Below, one piece after another: positions 1-5,043 of a stretch of 5,043 bases of DNA (within the stretch, counting starts at the first letter, position 1; each line of letters opens with the position of its first letter). Origin of the DNA: Gammaproteobacteria bacterium (GTDB lineage: Bacteria > Pseudomonadota > Gammaproteobacteria > Chromatiales > Chromatiaceae). The stretch is taken from positions 1-5,043 of the forward strand of contig JAUVEG010000127.1 of assembly GCA_030594925.1 (NCBI GenBank). Direction: 5' to 3'. The notes below the pieces were generated by a model. It did not search any database. It worked only from the letters and a program-made list of their open reading frames with translations, and was not told the origin of the DNA. A program made the position numbers and the translations under genes.

Positions 1-2
1 CA

Positions 3-317
3 TCTGTCGGCACCGCCGGTGTTCCCGGTGTGGGTCTGATCATGCTCTCCATGGTTTTCACCCAGGTGGGGCTTCCCGTTGAAGGCATCGGATTGATCCT
101 CGGTGTGGATCGTCTGCTGGATATGATTCGCACGGCGGTCAACGTCTCGGGGGATGCAGTGGTATCTTCGATTGTTGCAAAAAGCGAGGGCAAGATGGAT
201 GTTGCCGTTTATAACGACCCTGATGCCGGCCTCGTCGACGATGCCGACCTCGATATCGGCGAAGCGCTGGAACTGGAGATGGCCGAGGTCATCCAGCAAA
301 CGCATGACCGGGAGTAG
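3..317 (+). CDS. Sodium/dicarboxylate (SDF/DAACS family) symporter, C-terminal fragment
   Basis: This is the last 104 codons of a secondary transporter that takes up dicarboxylates or acidic amino acids with cations across the inner membrane. The reading frame is open from base 3 and has no start inside the window, so the gene is cut by the left edge rather than broken. The visible part begins with SVGTAGVPG, matching the HP2 hairpin of the archaeal homologue GltPh. It continues with GVDRLLDMIRTAVNVSGD, which matches transmembrane segment 8. In GltPh the corresponding Asp394 and Arg397 bind substrate, and Asn401 and Asp405 help bind sodium; all four are conserved here. IVAKSEGKMD ends the conserved core. 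An acidic cytoplasmic tail of about 50 residues follows, ending in QQTHDRE. The exact substrate cannot be read from this fragment. No clear terminator hairpin follows the stop. Confidence 0.93.
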   Translation, partial: SVGTAGVPGVGLIMLSMVFTQVGLPVEGIGLILGVDRLLDMIRTAVNVSGDAVVSSIVAKSEGKMDVAVYNDPDAGLVDDADLDIGEALELEMAEVIQQTHDRE

Positions 318-402
318 CAGGGGAGCGTTCCACGGGTCAATTCACAGACGAACAACCCAACTCTCTGCTATTTTCTATATTTGTAAATCAACGGGAACTA
401 AT

Positions 403-429
403 TTGTCTGATCTCTGTCTAAAATAAAAT
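403..429 (+). promoter_or_regulatory. Possible sigma-70 promoter for the lipoprotein gene
   Basis: The 145-base gap between the symporter and the lipoprotein gene becomes AT-rich in its second half. The best candidate is TTGTCT at 403-408 with TAAAAT at 424-429. The 15-base spacer is shorter than ideal. A second TAAAAT overlaps at 419-424, so the -10 position is ambiguous. No other structure is evident in the gap. Confidence 0.25.
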
Positions 430-462
430 CGCAGTAAATAATTGAATTTATGAGTTGTTCAT

Positions 463-1002
463 ATGAAGACGAAGACATTGATGAAAACCCTCCACAATGG
501 ATGGCGCAGATATCTCCCGCTGCTGGCGGCTATTTTGTTGATAAGTGGTTGTAATGACAGCTACCGCACCGGTGATGTGACTTCTCCTGATGCTATCGCT
601 GCAGCCGAAAAAAAGGATCTGTTTGAATTGACAGGAATCGGGAAAAAACGCACCATGACGGTGACTGCATCCGCCTATAATTCACTGCGCGGTCAGACCT
701 CCGGGAATCCCTCGATCGCTGCCTGGGGTGATAAGCTGCGCCCCGGCATGAAGGCGATTGCCGTCTCGCGTGACCTGCAGAGAATGGGATTGGGACACAG
801 GGCTGAAGTCAAAATCAAGGGGCTGCCTGGAACCTATCTTGTGCTCGACAGGATGCACAGTCGCTGGACGAAAAAAATCGACATCTATATGGGAACCAAC
901 CGCCCCAAGGCGATGCGTTGGGGCAAACGCAAAGTCGAGATCACCTGGTTTGAAAAGCAAAATGTTGCGGACAATGTTCGGCACAAGGCGCCTGAAAGCT
1001 GA
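463..1002 (+). CDS. 3D-domain (double-psi beta-barrel) lipoprotein
   Basis: This 179-residue predicted lipoprotein carries a 3D (Asp-Asp-Asp) domain, the double-psi beta-barrel fold shared with the catalytic part of MltA-type lytic transglycosylases and other peptidoglycan-acting proteins. The N-terminus has basic residues, a hydrophobic stretch (18-29) and a lipobox ISGC, with the lipidated Cys at 30. Asn at +2 argues weakly for the outer membrane. The 3D domain spans about 64-162: TASAYN near 68-73, SRD with D104, LVLDR with D129, IDIYMG with D140, then a closing KRKVEITW. These three Asp residues give the family its name. The 179 residues are short for MltA, so this is a minimal 3D protein and enzymatic activity is unproven. 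The start is uncertain: ATG 463 has a poor ribosome site, and in-frame ATG 481 (residue 7), preceded by GAAGA, also leaves a complete lipoprotein signal. LemA begins 53 bases downstream. Confidence 0.85.
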   Translation: MKTKTLMKTLHNGWRRYLPLLAAILLISGCNDSYRTGDVTSPDAIAAAEKKDLFELTGIGKKRTMTVTASAYNSLRGQTSGNPSIAAWGDKLRPGMKAIAVSRDLQRMGLGHRAEVKIKGLPGTYLVLDRMHSRWTKKIDIYMGTNRPKAMRWGKRKVEITWFEKQNVADNVRHKAPES

Positions 1003-1018
1003 TTTGCACAGAATCCGA

Positions 1019-1053
1019 CCTAAAACTTAAAACCTAAAACCTAAAACTTAAAA
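1019..1053 (+). repeat. Five-copy heptamer tandem repeat (CYTAAAA) directly upstream of lemA
   Basis: The bases read CCTAAAA, CTTAAAA, CCTAAAA, CCTAAAA, CTTAAAA: five contiguous 7-base units that differ only at the second position. The array ends two bases before the lemA ATG, so it fills the region where a Shine-Dalgarno sequence should lie and none is visible. TTGCAC at 1004-1009 followed 18 bases later by TAAAAC (1028-1033, inside the array) could form a weak promoter, but this is speculative. Confidence 0.9.
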
Positions 1054-1055
1054 AT

Positions 1056-1073
1056 ATGGGAACAATGGGAACA
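1056..1073 (+). repeat. Tandem 9-base duplication carrying the lemA start codon
   Basis: ATGGGAACA occurs twice back to back, so two in-frame ATG codons lie nine bases apart. The GGGA of the first copy is the only purine-rich stretch upstream of the second ATG, though with just 3 bases between them the spacing is shorter than usual. Confidence 0.85.
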
Positions 1074-1661
1074 ATAATCATCGTTATCCTGGTGATCATC
1101 GCAGCAGCGGTGCTCTATATCATCAGTATCTTCAACAATCTTGTGACGTTGAAAAATCGTTACAAGAATGCATTCTCACAGATCGAGGTGCAACTGAAAC
1201 GCCGCTATGACCTGATTCCCAATCTTATTGAAACCGCCAAGTCATACATGCAGTATGAGAAAGAGACTCTGGAGGCGGTTGTCAACGCAAGAAATACAGC
1301 CGCACAAACCCTGAAAAAAGCCGCTGCTGATCCTGCTGATCCAGATGCCATGAAATCACTGGCAGGTGCTGAACAGCAGCTTTCCGGAGCGATTGGCAGA
1401 CTCAATGTCGTCATGGAAGCCTATCCGGACTTGAAGGCAAACCAGAACATGATGCAGCTGAGTGAGGAACTCACCAGCACCGAGAACAAGGTCTCATTTG
1501 CCCGGCAATTGTTCAATGACCAGGTGATGGCCTATAACACCTACAGGCAATCCTTTCCTCCCCTGCTGTTTGCCGGGGTTTTTGGCCATCCACAGGATGC
1601 GACGCTGCTGGAATTCGAGGAGAGCGACGCAATACAGGCTGCTCCGAAAGTCTCTTTCTAG
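1056..1661 (+). CDS. lemA: LemA family membrane protein
   Basis: This is a 201-residue LemA-family protein, the usual length. It has one N-terminal transmembrane helix (about 6-26) and then a mostly helical domain with the family signatures. These are NNLVTLKNRYKNAF, QIEVQLKRRYDLIPNLIE (42-59), YPDLKAN (123-129), the TENKVSFARQLFNDQV segment (142-157) with AYN after it, and a terminal FAGVFG...LEFEE stretch. The biochemical role of LemA is not settled; family members often sit beside M48 proteases, as here, where the protease starts 23 bases downstream and is probably co-transcribed. The start is odd: ATGGGAACA is duplicated in tandem (1056-1064 and 1065-1073), giving MGTMGT, and the upstream region is a heptamer repeat without a Shine-Dalgarno. 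Translation could begin at 1056 or 1065. Identification is firm; the start is less so. Confidence 0.95.
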   Translation: MGTMGTIIIVILVIIAAAVLYIISIFNNLVTLKNRYKNAFSQIEVQLKRRYDLIPNLIETAKSYMQYEKETLEAVVNARNTAAQTLKKAAADPADPDAMKSLAGAEQQLSGAIGRLNVVMEAYPDLKANQNMMQLSEELTSTENKVSFARQLFNDQVMAYNTYRQSFPPLLFAGVFGHPQDATLLEFEESDAIQAAPKVSF

Positions 1662-1684
1662 CTAGCATTCCAGCGGCTACAACG

Positions 1685-3667
1685 ATGGACTTCTTCAGCG
1701 CCCAGGACCAGGCGCGCAAAAAAACGACGCAGTTGATCACCCTGTTTGCACTTGCAGTGGTGTTGCTGGTGGTGCTGACGAATCTGTTTCTGATGACCGC
1801 CATGGCGATAGCTGGTGGAGAGCTGGATTCCGTTGTCGAGAGTCTCATACAGCAGTTCAGCTGGCTGCAATTCTTTGTCATCGGCAGTGCTGTTGCCGTG
1901 GTTATCCTGCTGGGCAGCCTGTTTCGCTCCTGGACCATGGGCAGGGGCGGCAAAGCAGTCGCAGAGATGATGGGCGGCACGCTGATAAGCTCGAGCAGCA
2001 GGGAGCCGGAGCATCGTAGACTGCTGAATATTGTTGAAGAGATCTCCATCGCTTCCGGCACGCAGACGCCACTGCTCTATGTGATGCAGGATGAGCCGGG
2101 GATCAACGCATTTGCTGCCGGCATCACCACTGGAGACGCAGCGATTGTGGTTACCCGGGGGTGCCTTTCACAATTGAACCGCAGTGAACTGCAGGGGATT
2201 ATCGCGCATGAGTTCAGCCATATCCTGAACGGGGACATGCGTCTCAACATGCGCCTCATTGGCATACTTTTCGGCATCCTGATGCTCGGACTGATTGGCC
2301 GTTTTCTGATACGTATTTCCGCCAGTTCACGCTCATCCTCAAAACAGGGGAATGGAGTTCCATTGATCGCGCTGGGCGCCGGCCTCTTCATCCTGGGTTA
2401 TGCGGGAACATTTATCGGTAATCTGATCAAGGCCTCGGTCAGCCGTCAGAGAGAGTATCTCGCAGATGCCTCTGCCGTACAGTTTACACGTGACCCTGAT
2501 GGTATTGGCGGGGCATTGATACGCATCGGGACTCTTAAGAGTGGCTCTTTGTTAAGGAATGCAGATGCTGCGGAATTCAGTCATACCTTCTTCAGTGAGG
2601 GGGTGCGTAACAACTATCTCTCCCTGCTTGCAACACACCCTCCGTTGAAGCAGCGCATTTTGCGTATTCTGCCCCAATGGGATGGAAAGTTTATTGCGGC
2701 TGACATCGAGGAGCGGAAGCCTTCGCAGCAGATCGACAAGGCTGCTGCCGGAAGTGATGCAGAGAGACGGCGCATGACCGCAGAAACCACCATGTTGCTG
2801 GAACTCTTGCAGCACATTGAGCAGAGCGCCCGGCCAGACGCAGAGGCGATCGCCCGGGCAGCGGATATGGTGGGAAGCATTCCGCAAACAGTGGTTCAGA
2901 ACAGTCGTGATCCGTATGGCGCCCGTGCGATTGTTTTTGCTTTGTTGATTGATGCGGATGTCGATAAAGCAGCAAAGCAAATCACCGCGTTGCATAAACA
3001 GACAGAGGGTGATGTCGCCCGCTTGACACAGCAGCTGGCGCCTGTAATACGGCAGATGCAACCGCAGCAGCGTCTCGCTGTGATTGAGATGGCAGTGCCT
3101 GCACTGCGTGAACTTTCAGCCAGGCATTTTCAGCTTTTCAAGCGTAATATCGATGCTCTGATTCAGTTTGACGCAGATGTCACCCTGTTTGAATGGACGC
3201 TGCAAAAAATTGTTGTGTGTAGTCTCTCTGCAGATCATTCGAGAGGGACTCTGCAGAGTGACAAGTCGCGATTACTTGGACAACTGCTGCCTGAATGTGC
3301 AATCCTGTTGAGTGTTATTGCCCGATCATCCGCACAGGGTGAAGCTGAAACTGGAAATGCATTCCGTGCTGCAGCCAAAGAGCTGGAAACAGGGCAGATT
3401 CATTTGCTGGCAAGCCATGAGGCGACAGTTGAAGCATTGGAGAGCACACTCGAGAAGCTGGTGCAACTCAGGCCACTGCATAAACAACGCCTGTTGAGAG
3501 CCTGTGCAGTGTGTGTTGCAGCTGACGGCAGGGTGGCTGCTGTTGAAGTGGAATTGCTGCGCGCTATCTCCCTGCTGCTAAACTGTCCCATGCCGCCAAC
3601 CGATTCCTTGTCATCCCGGCGAATGCCGGGATCCAGAGAATATGTAGATTTAATGGATTCCGGCTAA
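1685..3667 (+). CDS. M48 family (HtpX-like) membrane metalloprotease with TerB-like C-terminal region
   Basis: This is a zinc-dependent inner-membrane protease of the M48 family, probably acting in membrane-protein quality control or processing. Four hydrophobic segments are visible, at about 16-43, 60-80, 189-208 and 225-248. The zinc motif HEFSH is at 175-179 (ligands H175 and H179, catalytic E176). The third ligand is E257 in REYLADASA, with the usual Asp four residues later (D261). THPPLKQR begins at 317, as in HtpX-type proteins. HtpX itself is about 290 residues; here some 320 more follow, rich in predicted helix. They end with RACAVCVAADGRVAAVEVEL, where ADG (613-615) and E623 resemble TerB-like acidic helical domains. 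The last ~20 residues (641-660) and the stop are encoded by a palindromic repeat, so the native C-terminus was probably replaced. The ribosome site is weak; translation may depend on coupling to lemA. Confidence 0.93.
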   Translation: MDFFSAQDQARKKTTQLITLFALAVVLLVVLTNLFLMTAMAIAGGELDSVVESLIQQFSWLQFFVIGSAVAVVILLGSLFRSWTMGRGGKAVAEMMGGTLISSSSREPEHRRLLNIVEEISIASGTQTPLLYVMQDEPGINAFAAGITTGDAAIVVTRGCLSQLNRSELQGIIAHEFSHILNGDMRLNMRLIGILFGILMLGLIGRFLIRISASSRSSSKQGNGVPLIALGAGLFILGYAGTFIGNLIKASVSRQREYLADASAVQFTRDPDGIGGALIRIGTLKSGSLLRNADAAEFSHTFFSEGVRNNYLSLLATHPPLKQRILRILPQWDGKFIAADIEERKPSQQIDKAAAGSDAERRRMTAETTMLLELLQHIEQSARPDAEAIARAADMVGSIPQTVVQNSRDPYGARAIVFALLIDADVDKAAKQITALHKQTEGDVARLTQQLAPVIRQMQPQQRLAVIEMAVPALRELSARHFQLFKRNIDALIQFDADVTLFEWTLQKIVVCSLSADHSRGTLQSDKSRLLGQLLPECAILLSVIARSSAQGEAETGNAFRAAAKELETGQIHLLASHEATVEALESTLEKLVQLRPLHKQRLLRACAVCVAADGRVAAVEVELLRAISLLLNCPMPPTDSLSSRRMPGSREYVDLMDSG

Positions 3668-3687
3668 AAGCATGCCGGAATGACGAG
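3607..3687. repeat. Palindromic intergenic repeat (MITE-like, two hairpins) at the 3' end of the protease gene
   Basis: Two perfect 8-base-pair hairpins lie next to each other. The first is ATCCCGGC/GCCGGGAT around GAAT (3613-3632). The second is ATTCCGGC/GCCGGAAT around a 9-base loop (3657-3681). The outer ends match as inverted repeats: 3607-3620 against 3674-3687, 12 of 14 bases. The inner ends also pair (CCGGGATCCA with TGGATTCCGG, 9 of 10), so the whole element can fold as a cruciform. It resembles the dispersed GTCATTCCCGC...GCGGGAATGAC class of repeats common in proteobacteria. The TAA that ends the protease lies in the second loop. No target duplication is obvious. Confidence 0.88.
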
Positions 3688-3713
3688 GTTTGAAAGAGCC
3701 CTAACATTTTTTT

Positions 3714-3717
3714 GGAG
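3714..3717 (+). promoter_or_regulatory. Ribosome-binding site fixing the start of the small secreted protein
   Basis: GGAG, six bases before ATG 3724 and after a run of T. It supports the ATG and rules out the in-frame TTG at 3712, which overlaps this site. Confidence 0.75.
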
Positions 3718-3723
3718 AATCCC

Positions 3724-4074
3724 ATGCGCTTATCCATTATGCTTTTTTTCCTGCTGGCTGCCGCGCCGGTATGGAGCCAGAATGCCAGCCTCTATGGTTA
3801 TGGTGTTCACAGTTGTGATGATCTTGTCGCCTCAGCCAGGCAGTGGGAATCGAATGATAAGGAGGATGCAGGGGCTTTGGCCCATGTGCAGTTGAGGGAG
3901 TGGATGTCCGGCTTTATTTCGGGCCTGTCGCTGGCGCTGGGAAGTGACGTGACTCGTGGAGCCGGTGTGGAAGGGATGATGCGGCAAGTCGTCAAGCAAT
4001 GTACCGAGCACCGCCAGAGTGATGTCTTTACAGCAACCATGGGGCTGATCAAGAAGCGTGGTGGATTGGAATAA
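3724..4074 (+). CDS. Small secreted protein, possibly HdeA/Rap1a-like
   Basis: This 116-residue precursor has a clear Sec signal peptide: MRLSIMLFFLLAAAPVWS, with likely cleavage after S18 before QNAS. The mature part is about 98 residues with two cysteines, one in HSCDDL (C31) and one in VVKQCTEH. They could form a disulfide in the periplasm. The pattern of an N-terminal Cys, then a WMSGFISGLSLALG helix, then a late Cys followed by TEH and a basic end resembles small helical exported proteins of the HdeA and Rap1a/Tai immunity type. This is a pattern resemblance only and no function is assigned. The ATG is chosen because GGAG lies six bases upstream. It starts 56 bases after the protease stop, just beyond the palindromic repeat, so co-transcription with the protease is possible but not shown. 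Confidence 0.8.
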   Translation: MRLSIMLFFLLAAAPVWSQNASLYGYGVHSCDDLVASARQWESNDKEDAGALAHVQLREWMSGFISGLSLALGSDVTRGAGVEGMMRQVVKQCTEHRQSDVFTATMGLIKKRGGLE

Positions 4075-4077
4075 ACA

Positions 4078-4178
4078 AAGTTTGCAGTCATCAGTTGGCA
4101 GTTTGCAGAAAAACATGGGCGGAGACAACCACCTTCTTTTGCTGACTACTGCAATCTGACGACTGCCAACTTGTTTTT
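4078..4178. terminator. Long inverted repeat between convergent genes, probable bidirectional terminator
   Basis: Bases 4078-4102 pair with 4148-4172, 21 of 25 positions, around a 45-base loop. TTTTT follows the right arm at 4174-4178, giving a terminator-like layout for the plus-strand gene. The gene on the other strand ends at 4177, so its stop codon lies within the T run. Each arm is built of degenerate 7-base units: AGTTTGC, AGTCATC, AGTTGGC, AGTTTGC on the left, and AGTTGGC, AGTCGTC, AGATTGC, AGTAGTC on the minus strand of the right arm. It may therefore be a heptamer repeat copied in both orientations that also serves as a terminator. The imperfect stem and long loop keep confidence in termination moderate. 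Confidence 0.6.
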
Positions 4179-4500
4179 AAGCCACGCTGCCGAATGAGGG
4201 GTCAATGCTGCCTGCCGGGACATCCAGGCCCGCAAGTTTGCAGCCCATGGCAACAGGCCCGCCCGGAATGATCTCATACAGATATTTCATGCCGCCCTGG
4301 TCGTGAAACTTCTCATCCAGCGCATCCTTGATCTGACGAAGGTTCGCCCGCTCTACCTTGCTGTAATACTCCTGCAGGGCGCGCACCAGCTCCCAGTGAT
4401 CATCAGTAAGAGTCAGGCCCTGCTCTGCGGCTGTTGATTCAGCCTGTTCAGGATCCCAGTCGCCCGGGGCATTCGGGAAAGTATCGATTGAATTGTTCAT
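4177..4500 (-). CDS. DsrC/TusE family protein lacking the C-terminal active cysteine
   Basis: This 107-residue protein belongs to the DsrC/TusE/DsvC family of small sulfur-carrier proteins, which pass sulfur on a flexible C-terminal arm in tRNA thiolation (TusE) or dissimilatory sulfur metabolism (DsrC). Family landmarks are LTLTDDHWELVRALQEYY (29-46), the KYLYEIIPGGPVAMGC segment (72-87) and LAGLDVPAG (89-97). DsrC has two conserved cysteines 11 residues apart, the second being penultimate. Here the upstream one is present (C87) but the position of the other is serine (S98, codon AGC), and nine more residues (IDPSFGSVA) follow. TusE shows the opposite state, keeping only the penultimate Cys. 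Classical persulfide or trisulfide transfer is therefore unlikely; a regulatory or redox role is more plausible. The start is well supported: AAGGAG lies six bases upstream (4507-4512, minus strand). Confidence 0.9.
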   Translation of the reverse strand: MNNSIDTFPNAPGDWDPEQAESTAAEQGLTLTDDHWELVRALQEYYSKVERANLRQIKDALDEKFHDQGGMKYLYEIIPGGPVAMGCKLAGLDVPAGSIDPSFGSVA

Positions 4501-4550
4501 TTGCTGCTCCTTTATAAGTCGGGCTGCACCCGTTGGTGGTTATACTTATA

Positions 4551-4578
4551 AGCATAGACAAGAAATCGATAGATTCAA
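4551..4578 (-). promoter_or_regulatory. Possible sigma-70 promoter for the DsrC-like gene
   Basis: Read on the minus strand, TTGAAT (4578-4573) and TATGCT (4556-4551) are 16 bases apart. Transcription would start near 4544, leaving a leader of about 45 bases. Nearby TATAAG and TATAAC are alternative -10 candidates. Confidence 0.3.
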
Positions 4579-4667
4579 GGTTTGAGTTTTTTATACTCAG
4601 GCCAACTGCTTGAAAAATAGATTTTTTCCTATTCTCATTGAGACTGTAGTGGAATTTGAATTTGCTT

Positions 4668-4673
4668 TATACT
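4668..4673 (+). promoter_or_regulatory. Possible -10 box for the CBS-domain gene
   Basis: TATACT is a good -10 hexamer, but the -35 about 17 bases upstream (TGTAGT, 4645-4650) is poor, so an activator may be needed. A start near 4680 would leave an untranslated leader of about 110 bases. Just downstream lies GATGCAAAGCATT, a short interrupted palindrome, and GATGC recurs at 4702. Both could be operator or leader elements. The rest of the 291-base divergent spacer shows only AT-rich sequence and no gene. Confidence 0.3.
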
Positions 4674-4775
4674 TGATGCAAAGCATTCATTCTGCAACCC
4701 GGATGCCATTCATCGTCGATTGCTGTTGAGTGAGTAGTCTCCGCGAGTTGTGGGATGTTTATCTCTTCAAAATAA

Positions 4776-4783
4776 TAAGGAGG
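4776..4783 (+). promoter_or_regulatory. Strong ribosome-binding site selecting a GTG start
   Basis: TAAGGAGG lies eight bases before GTG 4792, a near-perfect anti-16S match. It decides the start of the CBS-domain gene, which has no ATG until codon 30. Confidence 0.9.
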
Positions 4784-4791
4784 AATCAACA

Positions 4792-5043
4792 GTGAAACTC
4801 GTCAAAGATATTCTTGGAGCAAAAGGGGCCGAAATTTACTCCATCAGACCGGGGGATTCGGTTTTCGATGCGTTGACAATGATGTCTGACAAGAAGGTTG
4901 GGGCGCTGGTAGTGATGCAAGACGGCGAACTCAAAGGCGTAATCTCAGAAAGGGATTATGCGCGAAAGGTCTTTCTGAAGGGACGCTCATCACCGGATAC
5001 CAGTGTCAGTGAGATCATGAGTGAGCGCGTCGTATGCGCAACC
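4792..5043 (+). CDS. CBS-domain protein, N-terminal part
   Basis: This is the first 84 codons of a protein made of CBS domains, modules that usually work in pairs and sense adenine nucleotides or similar ligands. The gene runs off the right edge. The first CBS motif covers about residues 3-62: VKDILGAKG, then IRPGDSVFDALTMMSDKKVG (18-37), ALVVMQDGELKGVISERDYA (38-57) and RKVFLKG. The GVISERD segment is the typical ligand-contacting strand and Asp of the family. VSEIMSERVVCAT (72-84) looks like the start of the second CBS motif. The size of the visible part and the lack of an N-terminal domain suggest a short stand-alone CBS-pair protein, although a C-terminal partner domain cannot be excluded. 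It begins with GTG behind a strong ribosome site and is divergent from the DsrC-like gene, so shared control is possible but not shown. Confidence 0.93.
   Translation, partial: MKLVKDILGAKGAEIYSIRPGDSVFDALTMMSDKKVGALVVMQDGELKGVISERDYARKVFLKGRSSPDTSVSEIMSERVVCAT

Noticed and set aside
154..426. Open frame of 90 codons overlapping the symporter end
   Set aside because: It overlaps the conserved symporter frame, and its translation is rich in Arg, Trp and Ser with no recognisable motif; a shadow frame.
682..984. Minus-strand open frame inside the lipoprotein gene
   Set aside because: The plus strand has a recognisable lipobox and 3D domain; the opposite frame shows no motif or ribosome site.
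1513..2061. Minus-strand open frame of 182 codons across the lemA-M48 junction
   Set aside because: It spans two clear plus-strand genes and has low-complexity Ser/Pro/Arg composition.
2552..3061. Minus-strand open frame of 169 codons in the protease C-terminal half
   Set aside because: The plus frame continues uninterrupted through the protease; the antisense frame has no family signature.
3607..3687. CRISPR repeat or rho-independent terminator
   Set aside because: There is only one copy pair with no spacers, and no T run directly follows either hairpin; a dispersed palindromic repeat fits better.
3712..3723. Upstream TTG start for the secreted protein
   Set aside because: It overlaps the GGAG ribosome site and would put MENP before an already complete signal peptide; ATG 3724 is better.
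3680..3895. Plus-strand open frame of 71 codons starting in the repeat
   Set aside because: It is out of frame with the signal-peptide gene, starts within the palindrome and has no ribosome site.
4650..4666. Possible sigma-54 promoter (TGG...TTTGCT)
   Set aside because: The GG-to-GC spacing is one base too long and the -24 element lacks GCAC.

Overview
The window looks like chromosomal DNA of a Gram-negative bacterium, most likely a gammaproteobacterium. The evidence is a lipobox lipoprotein, a LemA gene followed by an HtpX-like M48 protease, a DsrC/TusE-family protein, Shine-Dalgarno sequences matching AAGGAG(G), and a palindromic intergenic repeat of the GTCAT(C/T)CCGGC type that is widespread in proteobacteria. 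A DsrC-family paralogue would fit a sulfur-oxidising lineage. That is inference, because no other sulfur-oxidation gene is present here.

Layout. Positions 3-317 hold the C-terminal end of a sodium/dicarboxylate (SDF/DAACS) symporter whose start lies outside the window. After a 145-base gap come three plus-strand envelope genes: a 3D-domain lipoprotein (463-1002), LemA (1056-1661) and a 660-residue M48 membrane metalloprotease with a long C-terminal extension ending in a TerB-like motif (1685-3667). The protease gene runs into a palindromic repeat (3607-3687), which supplies its last ~20 codons and its stop. A small secreted protein (3724-4074) follows with its own strong ribosome-binding site. 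It converges on a minus-strand DsrC-like gene (4177-4500) across a long imperfect inverted repeat that probably acts as a terminator. Divergent from the DsrC-like gene, and separated from it by 291 bases, is a CBS-domain protein (4792 to the window end) that is cut by the right edge.

How the genes may work together. LemA followed by an M48 protease is a recurrent bacterial pairing. With a peptidoglycan-type 3D-domain lipoprotein upstream, the block suggests an envelope-maintenance module: inner-membrane proteolysis, the LemA partner, and a double-psi barrel protein at the cell wall. The DsrC-like and CBS genes look like a separate, small divergent regulatory or sensing pair.

Most notable points: (1) the DsrC-like protein keeps the upstream cysteine (C87), but the normally essential penultimate cysteine is exactly replaced by serine (S98) and followed by a 9-residue tail; (2) two unrelated intergenic arrays both have a 7-base period, one of them occupying the lemA ribosome-binding region; (3) a palindromic repeat has rewritten the protease C-terminus. 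I saw no RNA genes, CRISPR array, transposase or obviously new multi-gene system.
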